DNA from: Blastomyces gilchristii SLH14081
Taxonomy: Eukaryota; Ascomycota; Eurotiomycetes; Onygenales; Ajellomycetaceae
NCBI RefSeq assembly: GCF_000003855.2
Contig: NW_003101680.1
Location: forward strand, 1,002,976-1,066,975
Direction: 5' to 3'
DNA length: 64,000 nucleotides
Shown: positions 12,457 to 22,955 of the stretch, one piece after another
Layout: every line of letters begins with the position of its first letter
Position numbering within the stretch: the stretch's first letter is position 1
Made by a program: the position numbers and the translations under genes
The notes under the pieces: generated by a model
Told to the model about the DNA's origin: nothing
What the model saw: only the letters and a program-made list of their open reading frames with translations
Database searches by the model: none

Positions 12457-14504
12457 ATGTTTGGGAAGAGATTCTTTGGCCTCAGAGGCCGCGCCTTGAA
12501 CTTGGCTATCAGTTCTCTTGGCAGTCTCGATTTCTTGTACGTTACTATCATTTTCATGGGTTTGAGAAAAGGGATATCATTTTCAAGACTGACTAGTGTC
12601 ACACGGGAAAATCTTTTTTTTAAAAAAATAAAGCCTCTTTGGATACGATCAGGGCGTAACGGGTGGTCTGCTAGATCTGCCGTCGTTCAACAAATACTTC
12701 CCTTCAATCGATCCTTTAGACCCGCTTATTAAAAATGACCCCGCTGCCCAATCGCAGCGCAGTTCGAACCAAGGCATTACCGTAGCAGCCTACAACTTGG
12801 GATGTTTCCTGGGAGCTATCCTCACCATCTTCATCGGAAACCCGCTAGGAAGGCGGAGAACCATCTTCACTGGCTGTATCACGATGTCTATCGGGGCCTT
12901 ATTGCAATGCACGGCATATGATTTACCTCATTTCATCGTTGGTCGAATTGTCACAGGTATCGGTAACGGGATTAACACGAGTACTGTGCCAACTTGGCAA
13001 TCGGAAACAGCAAAGTCTCATGATCGTGGCAAACTGATTATGATCGAGGGCGCGCTAATTACGGGAGGCATTACGTTCAGTTACTGGGTTAACTATGGTA
13101 TGTTGAGACATCTAAATTCTTGATAAACGAAGTACGTGCCCTGATGATTGCGTCAATAGGCTTTGCATGGATTGGAGAGCACGAAGTGGCATGGCGATTT
13201 CCACTGGCCTTCCAGATTACATTTGCTATGATCATTTTCTGTTCCATTCTCAACTTGCCTGAATCTCCGCGATGGCTCGTCATGAAGAACCGGAATGAGG
13301 ACGCACTCGACATTCTCGAGGCTCTTAATCAGAAACCTCGTGATGACCCCGCTATTAAAGCTGAGTTCGAAGCCATCGAAGCCACCGTCCAGGAAATGTC
13401 CAAGGGTTCATATAGAAGCCTCTTCCAAATGAGTGAATATCGTGAATTCCATCGAGTTGCACTTGCATACGTGATCCAGATGTATCAACAGATCTCTGGT
13501 ATCAACCTTATCACATACTACGTGAGTTAGCCTCTTGTGGTGCTCTGTGATATCCCTTCATTACTGATGTGTTATTCAGGCGCCTCAACTATACAGTCAA
13601 ATTGGTCTTGTCGGCAGCAATTTGCCAAAGTTGCTCGCTGCTTGTAATGGCACGGAATATTTCATGGCCTCCTTTATCCCTATCTACATCATTGAGAAAG
13701 TTGGACGTCGGCCACTCATGCTTTTCGGGGTATGTCACTCAATCCACATCTTGGATTTAGGATCATATCAGCTAACATAGTCTCGTACCTCAGGCCGCTG
13801 GCATGTCGATATCCATGGCAGTCCTTGCAGGTGCCAACTATCGGCTGACGCACTTAGATGATAGCAGAGCTAGTATCACACAGGCAGTCTTCCTTTTCGT
13901 ATTCAACACCTTCTTCGCCATCGGCTGGCTTGGAATGACATGGCTGTATCCGGCAGAAATTGTGCCGCTCCGAATCCGTGCACCAACCAATGCACTGGCC
14001 ACTAGGTAAGAACATTTCCCTCCTTCAACTTAGCTATTTTTTGGCAAATATGGCAATAACTAATTTTTCTTCAGTGCCAATTGGATCTTTAACTTCATGG
14101 TTGTCATGATTACTCCCGTGGCATTCGACAGCATCGGATACAAAACCTATGTTATCTTCGCTGTTATGTAAGATTTTCTCCCAAGGAACCCTCTAAGCTC
14201 CCAATACGCCAAGTCGTGCTCGAAGCTAACAGGTACTAGCAACGCATTTATCTTCCCCACTGTATACTTTTTCTTCCCCGAGACTCGCTATCGCTCCCTC
14301 GAAGAGATGGACAGTATCTTCAAGAAGTCTACGAACGTTTTCAATGCTGTCACCAACTCGGTCAAGGAGCCTTATCGCTACGACAAACACGGACAGCTCA
14401 AGCCTGAGTATCTTGAAGAGGCCGTCCGCCGCAAGAGCACCATCGGTCACACCCTTCCCTCAGTGGAGCATGACGGCGACACTACCCCTGAGCTCAAGGA
14501 TTAA
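12457..14504 (+). CDS. MFS sugar porter, STL1-like
   Basis: This is a plasma-membrane sugar/polyol proton symporter of the major facilitator superfamily. Seven exons, 12457-12536, 12634-13097, 13160-13521, 13580-13729, 13794-14005, 14075-14167 and 14240-14504, join in frame to 541 aa, normal for the family. Visible signatures are FLFGYDQGVTGGLL in helix 1, GNPLGRRRTI in loop 2-3, VGRIVTGIGNGINTSTVPTWQSE (read across several motifs), LPESPRWLV, QQISGINLITYYAPQLY, and IIEKVGRRPLML. The C-terminal part has PAEIVPLRIRAP and FPETRYRSLEEMD. The INTSTVPTWQSE stretch resembles Stl1, the yeast glycerol/H+ symporter, but substrate cannot be read from sequence. A flanking intergenic space of 1.8 kb upstream leaves room for complex regulation. 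Confidence 0.9.
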
Positions 14505-15642
14505 GAGGCATAGCGGGGAGGGTGATTATGTTATCGAGTTGGTTAAGTTGATTGCGTGTACTGCATCTATACCCACCGTGCCAGTGTGACCCGGTAACGG
14601 ATTTGTTCGCTTCTCTTCCGGAATCTCTTTCTGAGCCCGGGTATCCTTTTCTTCTTCTCTTTTTATGATGTCTGACTTCTCTTCTCACTTGTATCGGATA
14701 TGCTGTGACCCCTCGTTTAAAGGATTTATAGACAGGCTTGGGTCAGTCACAGGCTTAAATTTCATTCAACATTATCCGCTTCCATTCACATCGAAAATTT
14801 TCATATCAATTACCACATTCACAAAGAAAAGATTTCCTTTCCCCCCCCCCTCTTTTGTTAGATGAACATACTCGAAACAAGAATGGGACGTAGAATAACA
14901 CGTGGATTTTACAACCATTGGGCGTTCTAAATTATTGGAGCATCAAACCATCAATTTTATAGGGGTGAGATAAATGCAACAGTGAGCCACGAGCCACATG
15001 GCAAGCAGGCGGTCGCATTCAACCCGAACGGGCAGCGGTTGGCTACCTTTTTGGTTGTCTAGACTAGTCCAAGGTACAAATGCCGGATGGGCGACCTCTC
15101 TTGTTTCTAAAATCCCAACAACGTATGGTTCAAAAGGGCAGCTTGCAGTATGCAAATTCGTCATAGCTAAGCTTTTATAGGTGAGCATCGTGGAATAGAC
15201 TTCTCCCGAACTTCTTCAAGCATGAAGTATATAAGTTTGAGTTGAGCACGAAAGGCAGGTGATAAGAAAATGTCATAGGAAAGTTGGCGTATTCGGCTCG
15301 TCTTTCATGAGGATATTAGTTACTACCATGAATAATGTTGGTCTTTGCTCTTCAGTCCTTTGAGCCATGTTTGCTGAATCAGTGTGTCTGTTGGGGTGTG
15401 TTGAGCTACAAATAACCGTACCGATGAATGAATATGTAGCCTCCAGCTGTTGTGTCCTTTGTGGGGAGGAGTTGATTCAGCAATATGTGGAACCTCTTAC
15501 TCCGAATATAAAATGGTTCTGCTCATTCCGCGCTGGTAGTTAGGTCTCCTCGTGCTGTGCTGTGTTGTACTAAATATGTTGTATTGAATGGCACTAATGG
15601 CTTGGATTAACAGAATCTTCCCTCTTTACTTCGGATCTCACC
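14505..15642. other. intergenic; start of a gene-poor accessory stretch
   Basis: The first 350 bases are the sugar porter 3' flank, with a C9 tract near 14842-14850. Beyond this no conserved coding sequence was recognised on either strand. Confidence 0.5.
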
Positions 15643-17491
15643 GTGATGAAAGTCACCTTTGATCCAACAGAATATCCCAACCGACCGAAACGTTCCATCC
15701 AACGTTCCGTCACTATATATCGTTCAAAGCGAGACCTGGAATCCATTTACTGTTTTCACCTGGCTTGCTGGCCGAACTTGAAGGCTGACCAACTTTATCT
15801 ATCTGCCACTTGGCGCGTTCCATGGCACCCCCTTCACGGCCCCTTTTTCCCAGTCAATCCATACACAGACAGGTTTACACTATCGCGAGCCTTGAACCGA
15901 CTAACAACAGCTTCACATTGGAAAGAATCGACTCCTTCAGATGAAGGGCGTAGTAGCTCAGATTTCTCAGAACTAACCAGACTGCTAAGAGGCATATTGA
16001 ATAGGCTGCCAGCAGAGATTGTCTCCTTGATTTGGATGTATCTTCAACCTTGTCCAGCTTGATCATTGCTCCCTATCACGGCTAGCGGAGTGACAGATCT
16101 TCTGAAGAAGCTTCGACCATGCGGAATTGGACAGAACGACTATATAAACCTAAACAATCACATCTCTGCTTACCTGATACATATCAACGGGGCGAGCTAT
16201 ATCCGCGGGCTGGATGATGGAGAGCGGCTTTGTGGACACAGAAGTTCCACACGCCATGACATTTCACTCACATCACCGATCGTGGCAGTGACATTTGATC
16301 TTGGACTGTACAGAATTCAGCGGATACGGTTCCACTGTCAAGATGGGTTCTTGAGGTCGGTTGGAAATAAACCTCTTGATCAAAGTGGACATCATTGGGC
16401 AGGATGTATACAATCACAAGCAGGCTATCTCTTGCCTTCAGTTGTGGTGGGATGTAGGGCAGATTTCATATATGAACATCTAATTAATAAACTAATAATA
16501 ATCCCAGGGACTTAAGCTTTACGCAATCGATAGACTATAAGAGGACTCACCATCACTTGGTGACGGGTTCCTATGGGATTGTGACTATCCCATTTCGGCG
16601 ACCAACTTACTTACTGCAGAGACATGCTATGCGAATCCAACCAACTCTATAAGAGAGACTTCAGCATGGACTCCTGTTCACCACCTCCCGTTGCACAACG
16701 CGCAAGGTGTACTTTACGGCATCACTATTTTCTGCAGCCCTTCTGCCGCTGTCGGTGCGCATATCAGATCTGATCAACCCCCTAACGAAAGAAGAGTGAG
16801 CTGGACCGGCCGTCAGACTGGATGTCCCATCTACTTCCGGTTGAAAACCACGGACGGAAACTATCACTTCTATCTGGGTTGTTCATCATCGGGGTGATAG
16901 CTTTGTGACCCCTTTCATCATTGTCAGTATTTGCCCGCGGCTCACAAGTATAGATGAATTAATTGACTCTGGCCTAGATGAAAACAAGTGAGGGTAGAAC
17001 TAGCAATTTTGGACCTTACATGCACCCGTCCGCCCTTCAGACTCGGCTTCTTGCTAGTCAAGCACACGGAAGAATATCTGGGATATAATATGATGCTTAT
17101 CAGCGACATCCGTCCTGCAGTACCAGCTTTGGTATTTACTTTTGTCGTAAAGTGGTGGATAGCGCCAAAATCAACATCCCACCGCAATCTCTGCCCTACC
17201 GACATCCCTTCTATCCGAGGGTCTCCCCTAGGTATCTTTCTATCCCGCGCATCCCTGAGGGATATTAACGAAATCGAAACCTGTTCTGTTGAGTCGCGCT
17301 GTACTGGTATGATGATCCCATATACCGACGGCGCCCAGGAAATTTTTGGTCAGTGGTATGAATCCTTACCGTCAAAACAGACTGTTGTTTATGAGACAAA
17401 GAACGGCAACCCTTTTGAGAAACTTCACTTTCACCTGTCCTACGAAAATGGATCTACCGCACTTCGTCAAGTTACATTGTTTCCTCTGTAG
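15643..17491 (+). pseudogene. fragmented F-box-type / uncharacterised fungal protein gene
   Basis: Pieces of one protein appear in order along the plus strand. The frame from 15643 holds an F-box-like helix, LNRLPAEIVSLIWMYLQPC, just before an in-frame TGA at 16060-16062. The same frame then continues to 16515 (LLKKLRPCG, GASYIRGLDD). The next recognisable pieces, 16691-16897 and 16988-17491, lie in the +1 frame relative to this. No GT-AG intron of sensible size removes the TGA. From memory of the family, large F-box-like proteins of ascomycetes share this order: F-box near the middle, then a repeat-like C-terminal half with motifs resembling GMMIPYTDGAQEIFGQW. I infer a decayed gene with at least one nonsense codon and one frameshift. 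Undetected introns or assembly error are alternatives. Confidence 0.45.
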
Positions 17492-17963
17492 AATAATTTC
17501 AACGGGACTGTTAAGGACATCAGTTATGGTGTGAGTGCCTTTCTGCGCTACATGGCTCAGCGTTGACTCTTTCTAACATATATATCATTTGGTGGTATTC
17601 AGACTCCTCTGATATGTGATCATTTCTTAGACCGAGGATGACGATAAGTCTGAGAATCCCACTACCATTAGATGACGGTGATTCTACCATTATTATATTA
17701 GACATAATTTTTTCCCTCGGTAATATTTAGGTTAAAACTTTAAACATAGAGCTGGAACAAGAGAATCTTGTGAACAGTACTGACCACCGCATCCGTTGCT
17801 ATTTTCTCTTGATCCTTTTTTTACAGCTGACATATCATTAATACAGTGCCTGATCATAAGTTTAAAGTTCACAACTTAATTTTGAGATAAAACGGATCAA
17901 TTTGAATTTTTTAAAAAATTTCTTGAGATCTACTGACTGATTATAAATAGAATGATCGGAGCC

Positions 17964-18044
17964 TGTTGGGGGTCCCGGGTTGATCGGCCCTTCTACCAGC
18001 AGTGCGCTGGTGGTGATTGAGCTCTTTTGCCCCAGTAGCCTACA
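17964..18044 (+). repeat. left direct repeat (putative 5' LTR)
   Basis: An 81-bp copy starting TGTTGGGGGTCCCGG and ending CCTACA. It matches 18290-18371 at all but a few positions; the right copy carries one extra base near CCCGCGG. Confidence 0.8.
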
Positions 18045-18203
18045 AGTTATGAGACTGTTAAGCGTGAGCCCCGCTGTGGTCAACATGCATGGGTTCAATC
18101 CCAGAATGGACTTAAATTCCAAACAAATACCCTGGACATTTAACAGTGCCAAGAGACATCCTAGGAGTGTGCCCTAGAAGTCCCTTGAGCCCTAGGACTG
18201 AGT

Positions 18204-18255
18204 CCACTGAGAGGAGCCACTGTGGGGAGCCACTGAAAGGAGCCACTGAGAGGAG
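18204..18255 (+). repeat. four tandem 13-bp units inside the element
   Basis: Four consecutive 13-mers, CCACTGAGAGGAG, CCACTGTGGGGAG, CCACTGAAAGGAG and CCACTGAGAGGAG. The first and last are identical. Confidence 0.9.
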
Positions 18256-18289
18256 TACTGTACTCTGTGGTAGCTGGTCCGAGGGGGGG

Positions 18290-18371
18290 TGTTGGGGGTC
18301 CCGCGGTTGGTCGGCCCTTCTACCAGCAGTGCGCTGGTGGTGATTGAGCTCTTTTGCCCCAGTAGCCTACA
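18290..18371 (+). repeat. right direct repeat (putative 3' LTR)
   Basis: An 82-bp copy preceded directly by a G-rich purine run and ending CCTACA. It is the partner of 17964-18044. Confidence 0.8.
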
Positions 18372-18582
18372 GAGTGCTAACCGTAACACTAGTATTAAAA
18401 ACCCGGGAAAAACAAAGAAAAACAGTACAATTAACCCTGCTCTGGGAATCGAACCCTTGTCTCGGTAGTGCTTGTCCCGAACCCTGACGCTTTAAAGGCA
18501 AGTGCTTGTGGCCGCCTTGTAGGGAGACTGCTAGGCACAAAGATATTGAGCTCCGAAACTTGTCGGAATACCAGCCCTAAGA

Positions 18583-18601
18583 CCCCCCCCCCCCAAAAAA
18601 A
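18583..18601 (+). repeat. C12A7 homopolymer junction
   Basis: Twelve C followed by seven A. The exact length is likely to be uncertain in an assembly. Confidence 0.85.
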
Positions 18602-20012
18602 GAACCAAAGAGGGTGTGGGAAATTCCTAGAAATCGCTCGGGGAACGCCGAAACCCTAAGGGTTGATCCTCTCGGCCCAACGGTTTTGATCTGTCAAATG
18701 GGTATCGAGCTGTTCTATAACTCTATGCGGAGGATGATGCCCCCTCCTTTGTTTCCTCTAACAGAATATAAATATGGATATCGCAGGATGGCCTTGTTAG
18801 GTCACCAGGATGGGACAGATGTAAAGATGCCCAGACGCGGAAAGAATACCAGTTATGCCGCAACGAAGTTAAATTTGTTACATTTCCCCATGCTCCTGGC
18901 AACGAAGGTTAGCTTTAAGTTTAGTTCCTGTTCCTCTCAGTTCCAGCATTCGAGGGAGCTGAAAAAGACTAATTCTTAAAATATATAGCTAACTGCTTTA
19001 GGGGATCCTTCCCGCCACCGGCCTGGGATGGGGTACAACGGTTTCATTGTGCTTGGTTTGTGACGTGGGAGTAGGGGGATTCAATTAGCTAGTGCTGCCT
19101 TTGGTCGGAGAGAAGTCGATAGAGGCGTGTAGGAATGGGGCAGGTGAAGCCTCATTTCATGGCCTATCTTTTCATATCGGGTGCGAGAGCTGAAGTCGGA
19201 GAATTAAAGTGTTCAATGGGCCTATGCTAAAATGCCTACCCTGGCGCCCAGGTTGCAAGGCGAGGCATAGCTTCGTTTGCAAGTTGCAACCCAGAGAGAC
19301 GTGGAGGTAATTGCAGGCATCCCTTCCCAGACGAAACAGAAATCAGGCGCTAATATAATTGCTAACTTTCTTTCTTATTGTAGTCTTGTTTATCCTTTAT
19401 GAGATCATTTACGAGGGCCTTGGGTTTCGGTGCAATTACTCTATGGGGGCTAGTTTTGCCCGGGTCCTCTTTTTATCTTTTCATGTAAGTGCAGATGGGC
19501 GTAACTGCCATCAAATAACGGACATGTCACTCCGGTATTATTAATTTGCCAAATACAGAAAGAGAGTAACATTGGAAGAATGGTATGTAATATTTGTACG
19601 AAAGCAGGCGCCAATGCCACCGATTATGGAACTTCCAGGTTTCAATTTCCGTTGCCTATGCAATATGAAATCTAACTATACTCTATAAATATGCAGAAAC
19701 AAAAGAAATAACTAAATGAAAGTAACGGTACTGGAGAAACAGGTCACGTCAGTTACTCTCCATTTCCATTTTGCTGCGCAGTCCCTTTGGTTTCATCATC
19801 GGTTGAATACGTTGGTTTCCATATTGCGGCATCTCCCAAACGGTCAGCTGTCAATCCAGCCCGTCCTGGGTTCGCCATTCCAGCTTCTTGTTGCCGTTGA
19901 TAAGATACGGTTCGAAGTCTTTCGGCTTCACAAGGGGTCAGACGAAGCTACAGGAGGATCACCATCGTTAGCTTTTGTAGCATTTGATTTGCTCGGTTTT
20001 GAATATGGGGAC

Positions 20013-20974
20013 CTAAAACAAGCGGCCTCGGGGGTTTTTGATAGGGGGTTCTGGAGAACGTACATAGATTTCTATTCCAATCGCGTGGAGGGCAAACGCC
20101 AACCACATGGATGGCCCGAAAGCGAGGCCGAAGGCAGCACCCGCGTTTATTTCATTTCCCCCTCCTAAGTACTTGGCCTGAACCAGAACCTGTTTGTTCA
20201 GGTCTGCACCGGAGTAGAAGGCGTCGCAATCAGGGTACAGGGCTCGCGTTCGATTCTCTCCAATCGTGTAATCTACTTGTGAGCATAGCCTGGCACCGTA
20301 GTATTGACCCCCTGGGCTGATGATAACTGTCATGATGATCTGGATGAACCGGAGGGTGATAATTGAGGAGGCCTGAAAATAATTGTCAGTGGCAGTTTAT
20401 TAAGTTAAGATAGCGTGAATCATAAACATACGTAAAACCATCCTCTGAGCATCCAGGCTCTGTGCTGCTCAAGCTGCAAACGTTTGATATTGATGTATCC
20501 CAAAACCATACATATGATAAAGAGAATCCCAATGAAGCCAACAGCCACTTGGGTGTCCAGCCCACCTCCAAAGGAACGTCTTGCGGCCATGAGGGAGAAG
20601 ATTATGCTGATGATGGATAGGACAAGGATCACGTAGCCATTGATCCTGTGGATCATTATCCATCTGTGTCGGATGGCAGGGACGAATTGGAAGACGACGA
20701 GGAAAGAAGCTGGGAGGATAGTGGCAAGGTGAACAATCAGGCCGATCTCCTCGATGCCCTTCGTAAAGAAGTAGCACTCTCCGATCCCAGTGGAGCCGCA
20801 GAATATGCCATAGTAGTCGAGGTATTGTAATCTGGCGAGAGTGAATCCCATCAATGCTCCAGCAAAGATGAAGAAGAGAATGAAATTGTAGCCCTTGGAA
20901 AATCCTACGGGGTTGTAGACTTTCCTAGCCACTGCCACGAAGGCATTGGCTGGTGGGCGGCCCACTTTCACCAT
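20013..20974 (-). CDS. DUF2306 multi-pass membrane protein
   Basis: Two exons, 20974-20432 and 20372-20013, flank a 59-nt intron (GTATGT donor) and give 300 aa. The protein has an N-terminal hydrophilic stretch of about 28 residues and then around seven hydrophobic helices. Features of the DUF2306 family are visible: a helix with HLATILPASFLVVFQFVPAI, then RHRWIMIHRINGYVIL, then LEQHRAWMLRGW. The His residues in HRINGY and EQHRAWMLR are the family's conserved positions. The function of the family is unknown; a redox or haem role has been guessed from the conserved His. The 3' end is less certain: a GTACGT...TTTTAG pair near the stop could give an alternative tail. The gene stands alone in a gene-poor stretch, so its neighbours give no clue. 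Confidence 0.75.
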
Positions 20975-22955
20975 GATTGATATAGGAGGAACGGAGTCAA
21001 GGTGACTGGCAGCTTGAGATGTACAGTAAAGAATTGTGGAAATTCAGAGAGGACGATATGAACTTGCTCCATGATGGGAGGAGAGGGACAAGGAATTAAC
21101 GTATTTATACTTTCCATTGTTCAAACAATTTTAAAAAAGATATATCCGTTCAAAACCCCCAAGCTCATAGAGCTAAGCCGTGGTAGCTTTGATACGTGCG
21201 ATAGCCAAGGTGAACTATATAAAACATTTGTGGATTGAAAAACAAAGTTGAAGTACACATGGGCGCCAAGCCGCCAACAATTCATGCTTAAATTTAGGTA
21301 AGAGGAACCATTGGATCTTGCGCGGTAATCTTCCAGGATAGGCTTAGCGCATAACTTTATCTTAACCCCGGCAGCCGTGGAGAACTTCTAAGGGCATAGA
21401 CCTATTATTGCATCAAACGTCCATCGGCTTGAGCTGATAGTCCCTCTAAGAAGTCAGCGGCCCCGAAAACGCGAGTTGGGTTATTTAGCAGGTTAAACGT
21501 TTTGTTCATTATCATAATTAAGCAGACAAATCACTTCACCAACTAAGAATGGCCATGCACCACCACTATTCAAGAACAAGAAAGAGCTCTCAATCTGTCA
21601 ATTCTTATTTTGCCTGGACCTATCTGATCCGAGGCTGAAGCCCACCCTTGAAGGGGCTGAGATGGATCAATGTTGTGTGTATTATCTCTGTCCCTCGTCT
21701 GGCCGCAAGGCACATGGTTTTTTAGCGTGTACTGTACATTAGTGTATTAAATACATGAAAACTACTGGATTATATGATAGACCAGGTGTATTGGTGTGTT
21801 TTGGTATAGTTTATAATTAAGATAAAGAATAGACACTCCTTCCAACATCAGCATTTCAGACAGAGAGAAATATTATTATATACGGAGTACAGTATAATCG
21901 ATCTTGATTTTGAAACTCTATTTTTATTCTTCATTACTCTCTTTCTTGTATACTAATATCAGACATAATTTTGAGTGAGTGACAGAGAAATTTGATGTGA
22001 TGTACCTGTACATGTACATGTACAGTACATCTGAATTTGAGCAAAGAGTAGAGAATTTAAGAACTCAGATGAAACTGAACATGAAATAGAGTAGTGTCAG
22101 TGTCAGTAGTAGTCAATTGATGAAGAATATAAGTATTAATATAAGTATTGACAACTACCAACACTCTGTACCTCCGGCCTTGGAAGACTGCCAACGTGAC
22201 AAGGTTCTCCATATGGTTGTATCAGGATGCAACCTGGTTGTCATAAGGTTTAGTCGGTATTATTTGACCAAGGTTTAACTATGTGTTGTATACAGTCTGT
22301 ACGGGCGTACCTGGACTTCCTTTGGAATGTTGCCAAGATTTGAGTTTCGGGCGGTGAAAGGGAGGACGCTAATATCCTAATACAGGCGACGAAACGGGAG
22401 CCCATCTGCACAGGACGATTGCCCTATGGGTTGGACCCGATCGAATTTGTAATTCGGCACTTCATACACCTCCCTGGCACTAAATATAGACAACAGATGG
22501 CATATCACCGTCGTAATTCTCGCAGGTTGTTTTAGTTACGTTTTCAGCCTTGTTTGGCCACTGGTAATTACGATTCAAGGGGGCCAGGAACTGGAAGCCG
22601 GTGTTATTTCATTACGAGGCGCCGTAGAAGCGTTAAGAGGACTTTTTCCACCATCGAGCCGGGCGTAATTAATTTACTTTAAAACGCGGTTGAAGATGTC
22701 ACCACTCAGAATTTAATCCTTTTCTTATTCTCCTAAAGCGCAACTTGAACTTGAGTTCGCATGTTCCGTCCGATTAGTCAGGCCTCATCCAAAAGATAAA
22801 CAAGTATTCAGCACTTGACACCGAACTTGTATTGTTATCTAGGTCCACCAACAAAGATTCGAGGTTGAGCTTGTCGCTTGTCGCTTCTGTGCCGGAATAG
22901 GAAACAATTCGCGCCACTTGGGCACAAAGCATACCAACCACACACTACAAACGAG
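20975..22955. other. 2-kb AT-rich intergenic region with GTAC-rich palindromes
   Basis: No gene was seen. Sequence 21700-22160 is AT-rich, holds a TACGGAGTA motif at 21881 and overlapping TGTACATGTACA palindromes near 22005-22030. The last part is the promoter region of the Zn2Cys6 regulator. Confidence 0.55.
21881..21889 (-). repeat. dispersed TACTCCGTA motif (copy 1)
   Basis: Exact 9-mer, intergenic. It is one of five copies in the window (others at 26398, 41708, 45488 and 52477). Confidence 0.7.

Larger units (their letters stand above)
17964..18371 (+). mobile_element. candidate TRIM-type miniature LTR element (copia-like priming site)
   Basis: Two direct copies of an 81-82 bp sequence, 17964-18044 and 18290-18371, bound a 245-bp interior. 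Each copy begins TGTTGGGGGTCCC and ends AGTAGCCTACA, so it has the TG...CA ends of an LTR. They differ by only a few bases. Directly before the right copy is a purine run, GAGGGGGGG, in the place of a polypurine tract. One base after the left copy is GTTATGAG, identical to the start of the half-tRNA initiator-Met priming site used by some Ty1/copia elements. The interior holds four 13-bp tandem units and no coding capacity. Flanking 5-mers (GAGCC, GAGTG) agree at only 3 of 5, so a target duplication is not proven. A plain local duplication is the alternative. Confidence 0.5.
17492..20012. other. gene-poor region with a miniature LTR-type element and degraded sequence
   Basis: Apart from the repeat-bounded element at 17964-18371 no gene is supported. 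The sequence 18440-18660 contains a C12A7 tract and a tRNA T-arm-like stretch that does not fold as a tRNA. 18660-20012 is anonymous; short open frames show no recognisable family. Confidence 0.5.

Noticed and set aside
18040..18105. Possible RNA polymerase III A box (TAGCCTACAAG) and B box (GGTTCAATCC) within the miniature element.
   Set aside because: Spacing fits, but the A box spans the repeat boundary and no tRNA fold forms. The LTR interpretation explains the boundaries better.
18440..18535. A tRNA-like stretch: the minus strand contains GGGTTCGATTCCCA, a perfect T-arm/B-box consensus.
   Set aside because: The T stem pairs at only three positions, and no matching acceptor or D arm could be drawn. 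It may be a relic of a tRNA-derived repeat but is not a tRNA gene.
19716..20168. A 150-aa open frame on the plus strand.
   Set aside because: Its right part is antisense to the DUF2306 gene, and it shows no recognisable motif.
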